Assembly (NCBI GenBank): GCA_016926755.1
Contig: JAFGNZ010000048.1
Span: 1-64,000, forward strand
Length of the DNA stretch: 64,000 nucleotides
Source: Myxococcaceae bacterium
GTDB taxonomy: Bacteria > Myxococcota > Myxococcia > Myxococcales > Myxococcaceae
Direction of reading: 5' to 3'
Part shown: one piece after another, positions 50,930-59,824 of the stretch
How the letters are laid out: every line of letters starts with the position of its first letter
Position numbering within the stretch: the first letter of the stretch is position 1
Made by a program: the position numbers and the translations under genes
The notes under the pieces: generated by a model
Database searches by the model: none
The model's input: the letters and a program-made list of their open reading frames with translations, nothing else
What the model was told of the DNA's origin: nothing

Positions 50930-52110
50930 AGAACCTGCGCCCCCTCCTCTTCTTCGGAGTCCTCATCGCCGTGGCGGCGGCGCTGGGGCTGGCAGCGCGG
51001 CAGGCACCGCCGCAGTCCACCCTCCCTTCCGTGGACAACCCAGGCCCGCTCGGGCTGCGCGCGCTCTACCTCTATCTGCGCGAGGGCGGTGCCGACATCG
51101 CCGCTCACCGTGACTCTCTGGAGACCCTGCCCTCCCAGCTCCGGACCGTCGTCATCGCGGCGCCTCAGGCCCGGGCCGTGTCCTCCGCGGAGGTCGAGCA
51201 ACTGCAGCGCTTCGTGCGCGCCGGAGGAACCCTCGTCCTGCTCACCTCGCGGGAGAAGGAGAAGGGCCAGCCGGCGCTGGAACAGTGGCTGGAGTTGGAG
51301 CGGGGCTCCTTGCTGCCCGCGAGCTCACGCGGCCTCCCTGACGGTGCTCAGGATCTCGCCGGAACCACCGTGCAGGTGTGGCTCCCCGCGGGCGCGGCGC
51401 GCGGCCTGAGCGGGCTCCGGGTTTCACGCGACCTGGGCGTCACCGTGGGACTGCCAGAGGCCGTGCCCCTCGCGGGCCTGGAGGACACCATCGCGCTGTG
51501 GCGGCTCGGCCTGGGCCAGGGCGAGGTGTACGTCGCGGCGGGCCCGGACCTGGCGGAGAACCGGCGGCTGGAGCTGCTGGACAACCTGCGCTTCTGGGAC
51601 GCGCTCGCCGCCCGGGGCCCCCTGGCGTTCGACGAGTTCCACCACTCGGAGGCGCCCCCGCCACCTCTCTCACGGGGCCTCTGGGTATTCGCGCTCCAGT
51701 GCCTGGCCGTGGGGGCGCTCTATGTCTTCGCCCGGGGAACCCGCTTCGGCGCACCGCGGCCCCAACTGCCGGAGCGGCACCGCTCGGCGCTCGAGTACGT
51801 GCAGGCCCTGGGCTGGCTCGCGCGCCGAGCCAGGGTGGAGCGCGAGCTGCTGCCCGAGATGGCCCGACACCTGCGCCAGCTCATGCAAGACCGGCTGGGC
51901 ATCCCCCTCGCGCTCTCCGAGGAGGAGGCCGCCCGGATGCTGGAGCAGCGCTGCGGCGTTCCTCCCTCACACTACCTGGAGGCACGCGCGGAGCTGGCGC
52001 GGACGCTGGACCAGCGAGACATCTCCCCGAAGGACTATTCCCGCGTGGCGGCCCGGTATGCGCGGCTGGAGTCCGTCATCACCGGCCGCGCCTCCACTGA
52101 CACCGCCTGA
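50926..52110 (+). CDS. DUF4350 domain membrane protein
   Basis: A 394-residue protein. After an N-terminal membrane segment (LLFFGVLIAVAAALGLAA) comes a DUF4350 domain: NPGPLGLRALYLYLREGG and TVVIAAPQARAVSSAEVEQLQRFVRAGGTLVLLTS resemble the GATase-like fold of BatA/BatD-linked proteins. FDEFHHSEAPP precedes a second membrane segment (VFALQCLAVGALYVFA), and the rest is cytoplasmic and helical. Coupled to the DUF4129 gene. Usual partner genes (MoxR, DUF58) are missing from this locus. Role unknown; related loci are thought to serve envelope protein assembly or stress. Confidence 0.83.
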   Translation: MKNLRPLLFFGVLIAVAAALGLAARQAPPQSTLPSVDNPGPLGLRALYLYLREGGADIAAHRDSLETLPSQLRTVVIAAPQARAVSSAEVEQLQRFVRAGGTLVLLTSREKEKGQPALEQWLELERGSLLPASSRGLPDGAQDLAGTTVQVWLPAGAARGLSGLRVSRDLGVTVGLPEAVPLAGLEDTIALWRLGLGQGEVYVAAGPDLAENRRLELLDNLRFWDALAARGPLAFDEFHHSEAPPPPLSRGLWVFALQCLAVGALYVFARGTRFGAPRPQLPERHRSALEYVQALGWLARRARVERELLPEMARHLRQLMQDRLGIPLALSEEEAARMLEQRCGVPPSHYLEARAELARTLDQRDISPKDYSRVAARYARLESVITGRASTDTA

Positions 52111-52121
52111 GCCCACGCCTC

Positions 52122-52144
52122 CCGGAGCGCGCTACAGGCTCCGG
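52122..52144. terminator. Hairpin between convergent DUF4350 and glycosyltransferase genes
   Basis: CCGGAGC (52122-52128) pairs perfectly with GCTCCGG (52138-52144) around a 9-base loop. It overlaps the stop codon of the minus-strand glycosyltransferase and lies 12 bases after the DUF4350 stop, so it could stop transcription from both sides. No long T-run. Confidence 0.45.
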
Positions 52145-53334
52145 CCTGCCTTGATCATCGCCTCGCCCACGTGGGCGCGGAGCTCCTCGACGCGGGCCTC
52201 CCAGCTCTCGTGGAAGATGCGCTCGGCGCGCTCGCGGCTGGGGCCCGCGCCCTCGGCGAGGCACTCGTCCACCTCGCGCACGAAGTCCTCCGTGGAGGTG
52301 GCCAGCCTGCACAGCCCCACCTTGCGCACCTCGGGGATGTCCGTGGACACCACGGGGAGCCCGGCGGCCAGGTACTCGCGGACCTTCAGCGGGTTGGCGT
52401 TGAGGGTCAACTCGTTGACCTTGAAGGGCATCAGGGCCAGATCGAACGCGCGGCAATAGCCCGGCAGGCGCGTGTACGGCTTGCGCCCCAGCAAGTGGAT
52501 GTTGGGCACCACCTTCATCGCGGCCACGTCGCAGTCCGGCGCCACCTTGCCGATCAGGACGACGGAGCCCTCCGGGTGCGCCTTCGCCGTGGCGATGATC
52601 GCCGCTTGATCCACCCAGTCCGCCACCAACCCGAAGAAGCCGATGATGGGCCTGGGCAGGCGGGCGATGTCCTCTGGGATGGCGGTGGCCGGATCGCACG
52701 CCTTCACGAAGTGCTGGAAGTCCACGCCGTGGCGCACCAGCACGGTGCGCGGGTTCACCTTCGCCTTGTTCTCGCGCAGGCGCTCAGCGGAGGTGATCAC
52801 CAAATCCGCCCTCTGCAGCAGCCGCTCCTCCAGCTCCGCGATGTGGCGCCCGTTCGTGTCACTGAACGCGGAGAACTCGTCCACGCAGTGGTAGACGACG
52901 AGCTCCTCGCCCAGCGTGCCCGACACGGGCGCGGAGGCCGGCAGGAAGGACCAGGAGATGGGCCGCTTGAAGTGGAGCCTGCGCATCGCCTGCTTCACCT
53001 GGAGCCGCAGCAGCTCGCGGTTCGCGGCCCGCACCACCTCCGAGCCGTAGAACGGGAGGGCCAGCGGCGCCAGCACGAAGAGGTTGGGCTCCACCTCGCG
53101 GAGGCCCTCGGTGAAGGAGGACAGCTTCCTCCAGATGCGCTGAAGATCGTGCGCGTTCGCCTTGGGCGCGCGGTTGCCAATGCTGTTGACCCACAGCACG
53201 CGGTTGTCCCTCGAGAGGATCCGCATGATGTGGACCTTGGACAGGGGATCCCCATCCCAGTCGTTGGAGAAGACCACCAGGTCCCGTCCTCGCAGGGCCC
53301 GGCGTGCCAGATCCATGTCTTCGCTGCGCCGCAT
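52132..53334 (-). CDS. Glycosyltransferase, GT4-like (family 1 type)
   Basis: A 400-residue GT-B fold protein. The N-terminal domain begins RDLVVFSNDWDGDPLSKVHIM; the acceptor and donor domains meet near PRPIIGFFGLVADWVD. The donor part has VVLIGKVAPDCD, IHLLGRKPYTRLPGY and the Glu-rich signature NPLKVREYLAAGLPVVSTDIPEV, in which the E of REYLAAG contacts the nucleotide sugar. It resembles polysaccharide transferases acting on a lipid-linked repeat. AGGAG precedes the ATG by seven bases. It is the last gene of the polysaccharide operon, 43 bases after the other glycosyltransferase. Confidence 0.9.
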   Translation of the reverse strand: MRRSEDMDLARRALRGRDLVVFSNDWDGDPLSKVHIMRILSRDNRVLWVNSIGNRAPKANAHDLQRIWRKLSSFTEGLREVEPNLFVLAPLALPFYGSEVVRAANRELLRLQVKQAMRRLHFKRPISWSFLPASAPVSGTLGEELVVYHCVDEFSAFSDTNGRHIAELEERLLQRADLVITSAERLRENKAKVNPRTVLVRHGVDFQHFVKACDPATAIPEDIARLPRPIIGFFGLVADWVDQAAIIATAKAHPEGSVVLIGKVAPDCDVAAMKVVPNIHLLGRKPYTRLPGYCRAFDLALMPFKVNELTLNANPLKVREYLAAGLPVVSTDIPEVRKVGLCRLATSTEDFVREVDECLAEGAGPSRERAERIFHESWEARVEELRAHVGEAMIKAGRSL

Positions 53335-53377
53335 GTCCCGTCTCCTGTGTGGAAGGCCAGAGAGCGCCGCTCAGGCC

Positions 53378-54436
53378 TCAGCTGGCCACCCTGGACCGCG
53401 CGCTCCCGAGCCGCGACGCCGACAGCTCCTCGTACAGCCCCAGCATCACCGGCCCCGCATCCGGCGAGGCCACCGACACCGGCCCCTGGGCCAGCGCCTG
53501 CCTCACCCGCTGCGCGAGGTCCGGCGCATGGCCGGCCCGGAAGAGGTACGTCCCCTCGGGCCTGGCGCACGCATCGCTGGCCACGCAGGGCACGCCCAGC
53601 GCCAACGCCTCGCGCACGGAGATGGCATCCCCGTCATGAGTCGTGGGACGGACGAACGCGTCGCACCGCGACAGCAGGGCGAGCGCCTCCTCATGCTCCA
53701 GCTCGCCCAGGTCCTCCAGGTGCGCCGCCACCCGGGCCTCGCGAGCATCCCGCGCGAACTCCGGAGAGCGCGTCCCCGGGCCGAAGACCGCGAGCCCCAC
53801 CTCCGGCAGCTCGTCCGCGATCAGCCGGAGCGCGCGGAACATCACCATCCGCCCATAGATGGGCGAGGGGTGATGCGCCATCGCCAGCAGCGGCTTGCGC
53901 CGGGTCCGGGCCCGCTCCACCGCGTCCGTTACCAGCCCTGGCCGCACCTGCGAGGCGCAGAACGCCGGGTGGACGAGGATCTTCCCCGCCGGTACGCCGC
54001 AGCCAACGAGCGCTCCCTTCACCGCCTCCGATACCGCGATCACTTGCGAGTAACCGACGAGCGCCGCCCGGGCGAAGGCCCGGTGCGCCGAGGAGGCCGC
54101 CAGGAAGTCCGGCAGCACCCCCGAGTGCAGGGTGATGAGGCGGGGTGAACGGGGCGCCGGGAGGCCAGCCGCGACGGCCAGCATCCAGGACTTCGGGTTG
54201 TTGCCGCTGGTGTGGACGTGCACCGTCCACCCAGCGCTCAAGAATCCCGCGAGCCGCAGGCCGAACTGCGCGAGGGAGCGGACTGGGGTGACGTCCGGAG
54301 CCGGCCGGCCGCCCTTGCCAATATCCAACACCTTCGCCTCGACGCCACGCTCGCGTAGAAATCGATGGAGCTGCTGAACGTGAATCGCCACACCGCCATG
54401 GGGCGGTGGGTAGTCGCCAACGAGGAGCACTCGCAT
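53378..54436 (-). CDS. Glycosyltransferase family 4 protein
   Basis: A 352-residue GT-B enzyme. VLLVGDYPPPHGGVAIHVQQL at the N-terminus is the acceptor-side glycine loop, QVIAVSEAVKGALVGCGVP the mid region, and the donor side shows LLAMAHHPSPIYGRMVMFRAL, LGELEHEEALALLSRCDAFVRPT and the E-x7-E-like HDGDAISVREALALGVPCV. It probably adds one sugar to the polysaccharide repeat on the cytoplasmic face. Sugar and linkage cannot be told. It lies 18 bases after the acetyltransferase gene. Confidence 0.9.
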   Translation of the reverse strand: MRVLLVGDYPPPHGGVAIHVQQLHRFLRERGVEAKVLDIGKGGRPAPDVTPVRSLAQFGLRLAGFLSAGWTVHVHTSGNNPKSWMLAVAAGLPAPRSPRLITLHSGVLPDFLAASSAHRAFARAALVGYSQVIAVSEAVKGALVGCGVPAGKILVHPAFCASQVRPGLVTDAVERARTRRKPLLAMAHHPSPIYGRMVMFRALRLIADELPEVGLAVFGPGTRSPEFARDAREARVAAHLEDLGELEHEEALALLSRCDAFVRPTTHDGDAISVREALALGVPCVASDACARPEGTYLFRAGHAPDLAQRVRQALAQGPVSVASPDAGPVMLGLYEELSASRLGSARSRVAS

Positions 54437-54454
54437 GACGCTGGGACCTCCCGG

Positions 54455-54967
54455 CTACTGGAGCGCGGTGTGGGTGGCCCGGCCTTGAACCTGCCGGAGG
54501 GGCAGCAACCCCATCTCAATCTGGTAGGTCGTGAGCGGATCCGGATCCTTGCGGATCTCGCGCGCCGGCACTCCCGCGACGACCGTGGCCGCCGGCACAT
54601 CCTTGAGGACCACCGCGTTGGCGCCGATCACCGCGAAGTCGCCGATGTGGATGTTGCCGAGGATCTTCGCCCCCGCGCCGATGCGGACATAGTCCCCGAT
54701 GACCGGCGCACCCTCAATGCCCGAGCGTCCGCCGATGGTCACCTGCTGGGAGATGAGGCAGTGGCGCCCCATCTTCGTCGCCTTGTGGATGACGACTCCG
54801 ATGCCGCCATACCCGAGCTGCGTGCCTTCACCGAGCTCCGCCTCGTACGGGATGTACGAGCTGTGCAGATAGTAGATGGCCTTGCGCAGCAGATCCGGAA
54901 CCAGCGGAACTCCGCGCTGGTGCAGCCTGCGCGCGAGCCGATACAGCGACATCCCGTCCACACCCAT
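54455..54967 (-). CDS. Hexapeptide-repeat acetyltransferase (CysE-like fold)
   Basis: A 170-residue left-handed beta-helix acyltransferase. After a helical start (MSLYRLARRLHQRGVPLVP) the hexapeptide pattern runs from ELGEGTQLGYGGIGVVIHKAT to IGANAVVLKDVPAATVVAGVPAREI, the ending typical of serine acetyltransferase-like enzymes. VVIHKATKMGRHCLIS holds a probable catalytic His. In this operon it more likely acetylates a sugar than serine. ATG at 54967 follows GGGAGGGAG; an open frame to 55054 is not supported. Confidence 0.88.
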   Translation of the reverse strand: MGVDGMSLYRLARRLHQRGVPLVPDLLRKAIYYLHSSYIPYEAELGEGTQLGYGGIGVVIHKATKMGRHCLISQQVTIGGRSGIEGAPVIGDYVRIGAGAKILGNIHIGDFAVIGANAVVLKDVPAATVVAGVPAREIRKDPDPLTTYQIEMGLLPLRQVQGRATHTALQ

Positions 54968-55054
54968 TGCTCCCTCCCCATCAACCCGTGGACCGGAAGC
55001 TAGGTACCCACCCCTGAGGAAGGAAGTCCTCCCCAGGAGTCCGGTCCCCCTCAC

Positions 55055-56572
55055 TCATGCCGCCCCGCGGGACCGCATGGCCGCGAGGACGCGCAGCGGC
55101 CGGACCCCGGTGGCGTACAGCACCGCCACGTATCCAATGCCGAACAGCACTCCGGCGACGGTCAGCGGGAGCAAGCGCCAGAAGAAGCCCTCGGGCAGCT
55201 CGTCCCAAGTGCCCAGGCTCCCCGCGCGCAGCGCGAAGATGCCGGCCCCCGCCGCGACGGCCGCCAGGGCCGCCTTGCCCAGCTCGGACCAGGGGAGGAC
55301 GTCCCGGATCCGCAGCCGCCGCTCCGGCGTGGACAGCGCCGCGGGCACGCGCGCCAGCAGCGTCACCTTGCCCACCAGCTCCGCCACCGCCCAGGAGACG
55401 ATGCCCCCCTTCATCCCAAAGTGACGCACGCCCAGCCAGACGAGCGGCACCGTCACCACCGCCTTGATGAGGTACGAGACGAAGATGGAGCGCGTGTACC
55501 CCCTGGCGCGCAGCACGCCATCCATCGGCAGGATGGACATCACCACGCCCAGCACGCTCACTCGGAAGATGGGCACCGCGGGGTGGAACTTCGCGCCAAA
55601 GAGCGCGCCGATGAACTCGGGCGCCGCGGCGAAGAGGAACGCGGCGAACGGCAGGAACACGAAGGAGAGCTTGCCCGCCGCCTCGCGGAAGGCCCCCACC
55701 GCCTCCTCCAGCCGGCCCTCCTTCTCCAGCTCGCCCAGGCGCACCATCAGCACCTCGCTCGTGGGCGTATAGAGGAGATCCACCACCGGGAGCTGGAAGC
55801 AGCCCACCCGGTAGAGCGCGTACAGCGCCGGAGCCACCGCCCCCGCCACCACGAACAGGTGCGCGTTCTGCTGGGGAATGGAGAGCGCCATGGCCGCGCC
55901 GAACGGGGCCGCATACACCAGCTGCTCGCGCAGCAGCCCTCCGCTCACCAGCGGCCCGGTAGTACCCCGAAGCGCGATCAGCCAGGCCGCCAGGTAGCGC
56001 AGGCCGGCGAGCCCCGCCACCGCCATCATCATCCCGTGCAGGGAGGCCCCCAGCAGGCATGGCACCACCATGGCCGCCGCCCGCAGGCTGTCCGACACCA
56101 GGTACGCCACGGCGGACTGCCGGGTGCGCCCCTGGCTGGTGAGGGACACCTCCAGCGGGAACGCCCCCATGGTCAGCGCGGTGTAGAGCGCCAGCTCCAC
56201 CTGGTACTCCAGGAGCGCGGGGTTGGAGAACAGCCTCGACACCGGCTCCAGCAGCCAGAACACCAGCCCCGCCCCCGTCACCCCCGCCAGGGACATGAGC
56301 AGCATCGTCTGCCCCAGGTAGGGCCGCTTCTGCTCCACCCGAGGCAGGAAGTAATACAGGCTCTGCACCACGCCGAACGGCAGGACGTAGGCGAGCGTCG
56401 CGGTGATCAGGAAGAGCTGGTAGTACGTCCCATACTCCTCGAGGCTGAGCACCCGCGCGAGGACGAGCGGAATGGACAGCGTCAGCACGGCGGTGAACAG
56501 CCGGGCCAACACCAGGGGACCGGCCTTGCCCAGGAACGACGCGGGCGAGGCCGGCACCGAGGAGGTGCTCAC
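55055..56572 (-). CDS. Polysaccharide flippase (Wzx / MATE-like, oligosaccharide export)
   Basis: A 505-residue membrane protein with about twelve to fourteen membrane segments, e.g. LVLARLFTAVLTLSIPLVLA, LFLITATLAYVLPFGVVQSL, LSFVFLPFAAFLFAAAPEF and GKAALAAVAAGAGIFAL. The opening LEEYGTYYQLFLI and the conserved GALFGAKFHPAVPIFRV match Wzx-type flippases. It should move a lipid-linked oligosaccharide across the cytoplasmic membrane. GTG start at 56572 overlaps the deacetylase stop (GTGA). A longer frame to 56764 is antisense-like and ignored. Confidence 0.9.
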   Translation of the reverse strand: MSTSSVPASPASFLGKAGPLVLARLFTAVLTLSIPLVLARVLSLEEYGTYYQLFLITATLAYVLPFGVVQSLYYFLPRVEQKRPYLGQTMLLMSLAGVTGAGLVFWLLEPVSRLFSNPALLEYQVELALYTALTMGAFPLEVSLTSQGRTRQSAVAYLVSDSLRAAAMVVPCLLGASLHGMMMAVAGLAGLRYLAAWLIALRGTTGPLVSGGLLREQLVYAAPFGAAMALSIPQQNAHLFVVAGAVAPALYALYRVGCFQLPVVDLLYTPTSEVLMVRLGELEKEGRLEEAVGAFREAAGKLSFVFLPFAAFLFAAAPEFIGALFGAKFHPAVPIFRVSVLGVVMSILPMDGVLRARGYTRSIFVSYLIKAVVTVPLVWLGVRHFGMKGGIVSWAVAELVGKVTLLARVPAALSTPERRLRIRDVLPWSELGKAALAAVAAGAGIFALRAGSLGTWDELPEGFFWRLLPLTVAGVLFGIGYVAVLYATGVRPLRVLAAMRSRGAA

Positions 56573-57765
56573 GTAGGCTCCCCCTTCGGGCCGAAGCCTT
56601 CGCTCCGGCCGAGCAGGCGACTGGCGGCGACCGCCGCGGATGAGTGCGTGCGCCTGCCCGGCACCGGGCGGCTCATGCCCAGCACACCGAAGCAGTCGTC
56701 GAGCTGGCACCCGGTGAGCGCTGCCGAGTATTCCCCGAGCACCCCGATGCTGAAGTTCTCCCACAGCACCTTGCGCTTGAGGGTGAACGGATCCCCACCG
56801 ATGCGGTTGGGCAGATCCTCGGTGGTGACGCCCGAGCGGAACCCGTTGGCCTTCAGGACGGCGATGATCTCGTCCGAGTACCAGCCATTGCAGTAGGCGA
56901 AGTCCCTCACCTGGATCTGCACCTCTCGCTCGATGGCGAGCTTGGACTCGACGATCTCCCGCGTGACGACCTCGGGCGGCTCCAACGTCAGCACGGTGTG
57001 CCCCAGCGTGTGGGCGCCGAACTCGAAGCCGTCCCGCGCCATGCGGCGCACCTCGTCCCAGCTCATGAGCTCGCCCTGCTCCGGCAGCAGGTCCGGGCCG
57101 CCGCCCAGCTCCTGCTCGAGCGCCTCGATGAGCTCCAGGAGCACGCCCGCCGGGTGCTCTCCGATGAAGTCATCCAGCGCCGCCGAGAGCGGCTTCTTCC
57201 CGGAGAAGACAGGCCCGAGCAGCTCCAGCGCCGGCCCCGGCAGCGCGCTGAAGTACGGCCGGAACCCCCGCTGCCCGGCGCGGAGCACCAGGTGGAAGAG
57301 CCGGTCGTGGTTGAAGCGCCGATTCGTGCCGATGAAGTCCGTCGGCAGGTAGATGATGGCCGGCACGCCCATCCGCCTCAGCAGCGGGTACGCGTACCGA
57401 TACACGTCCCGGTACCCGTCATCGAAGGTGACGACGCACAGATCCCGCTTCGCCACCCTGCGCCCGGTCATCACGCCCACTGCATCACCGATGCTGGCGA
57501 ACTCGTAGCCTGCCGCGGCGGCCTCCTCCAGGTGCCGCCGCAATGTCTCCTGCGAGATGAGCAGCCCCGGAATGGAGCGCTGCATCTCACCCGTGAGATC
57601 CTCAACCACCCGGTGGTAGCTCACGATGAGGATGCGCCTTCCTCCCGACTGGCTCCGGCGGTACGCCGCCATTGCCTTGCGCATCCCGCTGTAGTGAAGC
57701 ACCCCGGCGGCCGCTACCTTGACCACCCTCCGCGCCAACCGACCCGCCCCCATGACCTCCCCCAT
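56569..57765 (-). CDS. Polysaccharide deacetylase (carbohydrate esterase 4 family)
   Basis: A 398-residue protein. Residues about 35-290 form a NodB-type domain: RILIVSYHRVV, catalytic Asp pair in CVVTFDDGYRDVYRYA, metal His pair in FEFGAHTLGHTVL, and a later VRDFAYCNGWYSDE block. CE4 enzymes remove N- or O-acetyl groups from sugars using a zinc ion. No clear signal peptide (the start MGEVMGAGRLARRVVKVAAAGV is only weakly hydrophobic), so the cell location is open. First gene of the operon; ATG at 57765 or 57753. The region to 57968 has an AT-rich spot (57893-57908) that may be the promoter. Confidence 0.87.
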   Translation of the reverse strand: MGEVMGAGRLARRVVKVAAAGVLHYSGMRKAMAAYRRSQSGGRRILIVSYHRVVEDLTGEMQRSIPGLLISQETLRRHLEEAAAAGYEFASIGDAVGVMTGRRVAKRDLCVVTFDDGYRDVYRYAYPLLRRMGVPAIIYLPTDFIGTNRRFNHDRLFHLVLRAGQRGFRPYFSALPGPALELLGPVFSGKKPLSAALDDFIGEHPAGVLLELIEALEQELGGGPDLLPEQGELMSWDEVRRMARDGFEFGAHTLGHTVLTLEPPEVVTREIVESKLAIEREVQIQVRDFAYCNGWYSDEIIAVLKANGFRSGVTTEDLPNRIGGDPFTLKRKVLWENFSIGVLGEYSAALTGCQLDDCFGVLGMSRPVPGRRTHSSAAVAASRLLGRSEGFGPKGEPT

Positions 57766-57968
57766 GTGCAGAGCAACTCCTGCCTGCCCGGAATGCACGG
57801 GGGATGCCAGGGCCAAAGCCAGCGGATAGGGCCCTCTGCACCGGCCGGCGGGAAAGCCAGCCTGAAGTTCCTGGAACAAATGGGCCCAGCGGGAGAAAAA
57901 TTTTCCAGATCCCAAGAACACGTTCCGCGCGCGCCGGCCCCCCCTCCTCAGCGTAGAGTGTGCGCCGT

Positions 57969-59069
57969 ATGACTCTGCCACTCGCCGGCCTGCTCCTCCT
58001 GCTGTCCACCGCCGCTGGCGCGCAGCCCGCCGCCACGCCCCCGGCCACTGCGCCGCTGTCCTCCCCTCCCCTGCCCTCGGGCTCGGATCCGTGCGCCGCC
58101 ACCGAGGCCGACTACAACGAGGCCTTCGACGCGCTCGTGCGAGGAGAGGATGAGCAGGCGCTCGCGGCCCTCGAGCGCGTCCTGGCCTCCTGCCCCACCC
58201 ACCCGTACGCGACCGAGTTCGCCCGGCTCGCGCGGAGCCGGCTCAACCCTGGAGCGAAGCTGGCGGAGGCGGCCCTGCTCGGCCCGGAGAAGCCCTCGGG
58301 CTTCGCGCGGGGGAGCCTGGTGGTGTGGCAGACGCTCCACGGCGGGGCGCAAGGAGCCCTGCTGTGCGCGATCGTCGACTGCGATGGCCGAGTCGTCCTC
58401 GGCGCCTCGCTCGCGGGAGCGGCCCTGGGCGCCACGGCTTCATGGCTGCTGACCAACGAGGGGATCACCTCGGGCCAGGCGGCGGTGATCAACTCGGGGA
58501 CGACCTGGGGCGTCTGGTACGGCATCGCCGCGCTCTCGATCTTCGACATGGGCGACGAGGCCGCGCTCGGGACCGTGATGGCCAGCATGGCGGGCTTCAC
58601 GGTGGCGGGCGTCGCCCTGTCCCACTTCACCACCCCCAACGCGGGCCAGGTCTCCATGGCCAACTCGGGCGGCCTGTGGGCGGGCGTGGTGTCGGCGCTC
58701 TTCCTCATCACGGTAGATGACGGGGACACGGCGACCTTCTTCGGCATCGAGTCAGTGGTCACCGGAGCGGGCCTCCTCACCTTCGCGCTCCTCTCCCAGT
58801 CCTTCCCCGTGTCCCGCGGCCGGGTGCTGCTGATCGACTCGGGCGGCATCCTCGGCGGCCTGCTGGGCGCGGCCACCGTGGCCCTCTTCGGTGGGGAGAG
58901 CGATCCCATCGCGATCGGCGCCGGGATCGGAGCGCTCAGCGGCCTGGGCCTCACCACCTGGATCACCCGCGACTTCGATGATCCCTCGCCCTCCAGCCCC
59001 CAGGTGACGCTCGCGCCCACCCTCATGGGCCGTGAGGGTGCGGGCCTGGTCCTGGGAGGGCGCTTCTAG
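57969..59069 (+). CDS. Hypothetical protein with many glycine-rich membrane segments
   Basis: A 366-residue protein starting at ATG 57969 (a GTG three codons earlier is also open). The N-terminus is a signal peptide (LPLAGLLLLLSTAAGAQPA), followed by a Pro/Thr-rich linker and a short TPR-like region (FDALVRGEDEQALAALERVL, then CPTHPYATEFARLARSRL). The remaining 240 residues are pairs of small-residue-rich hydrophobic segments such as VVLGASLAGAALGATASWLL and GGILGGLLGAATVALFGG. The end LMGREGAGLVLGGRF resembles the last strand of outer-membrane proteins. Family unknown. Divergent from the polysaccharide operon, 89 bases before ccmA. Confidence 0.75.
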   Translation: MTLPLAGLLLLLSTAAGAQPAATPPATAPLSSPPLPSGSDPCAATEADYNEAFDALVRGEDEQALAALERVLASCPTHPYATEFARLARSRLNPGAKLAEAALLGPEKPSGFARGSLVVWQTLHGGAQGALLCAIVDCDGRVVLGASLAGAALGATASWLLTNEGITSGQAAVINSGTTWGVWYGIAALSIFDMGDEAALGTVMASMAGFTVAGVALSHFTTPNAGQVSMANSGGLWAGVVSALFLITVDDGDTATFFGIESVVTGAGLLTFALLSQSFPVSRGRVLLIDSGGILGGLLGAATVALFGGESDPIAIGAGIGALSGLGLTTWITRDFDDPSPSSPQVTLAPTLMGREGAGLVLGGRF

Positions 59070-59158
59070 CTGGCCCTCCCGAGAGCAAGGGGGCAGCCAG
59101 CGACAAGCCGGCTTTCACTGGAGAAAGGCGCGGTTTCCGGTTACGAACGCTTCCCTCG

Positions 59159-59824
59159 ATGCAAGCCCCCGCCCCCGCCTCGCCTCCCGCGATCGCACTG
59201 CACGACGTGAGCAAGCGCTATGGGCGCCACTGGGCCCTGGCGCGCCTCACCTACTCCCTGCCGCCTGGCCGCTCCCTGCTCCTCACCGGCCATAATGGCT
59301 CCGGGAAGACCACCCTGCTCCGCCTGGTGGCCACCGCCCTGAGCCCCACGGCCGGACACATCGAGGTGCTCGGGCGGAACACCGTGAGCGACCGTGACAC
59401 CGTGCGTCAGAACATCGCGCTCCTGTCCCACGCCAGCTTCCTCTACGAGGATCTCACGGCCCAGCAGAACCTCACCGTGCTTGCCCGCCTGCTGGGGCTG
59501 CCCTCTCCCACGGACGTGGCCAACGAGTTGCTGACGCGGGTGGGCCTCACGCGCCGCACCCAGAGCCCCGTGCGCCAGTTCAGCGCCGGCATGCGCAAGC
59601 GCCTGGCCATCGCGCGGCTCTTGATGAAGGCGCCGAGCCTGGCGCTGCTGGACGAGCCCTTCGGGGAGCTGGATCCGTCCGGCATCCAGGCCATGGAGAC
59701 CATCATCGGCGAGCTGAAGGCCTCGGGCGTCACCGTCATCCTCGCCACCCACCTCATCGAGCAGGGGCTGTCCCTGTGCGAGGAGCGCCTCCACCTCAGC
59801 GAAGGCCGGGCGGTGGCCGCGTGA
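59159..59824 (+). CDS. ccmA: Heme exporter ATP-binding protein CcmA
   Basis: A 221-residue ABC ATPase. Walker A GHNGSGKTTLLRLV (near residue 43), Q-loop region LSHASFLYEDLT, signature FSAGMRKRLAIARLLM and Walker B LALLDEPFGELDPSG are intact. Short length and the following ccmB-ccmC genes mark it as CcmA of cytochrome c maturation system I, where CcmABCD with ATP releases heme-loaded CcmE. It is the first gene of the operon, with stop overlapping the ccmB start (GTGA). Confidence 0.95.
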   Translation: MQAPAPASPPAIALHDVSKRYGRHWALARLTYSLPPGRSLLLTGHNGSGKTTLLRLVATALSPTAGHIEVLGRNTVSDRDTVRQNIALLSHASFLYEDLTAQQNLTVLARLLGLPSPTDVANELLTRVGLTRRTQSPVRQFSAGMRKRLAIARLLMKAPSLALLDEPFGELDPSGIQAMETIIGELKASGVTVILATHLIEQGLSLCEERLHLSEGRAVAA

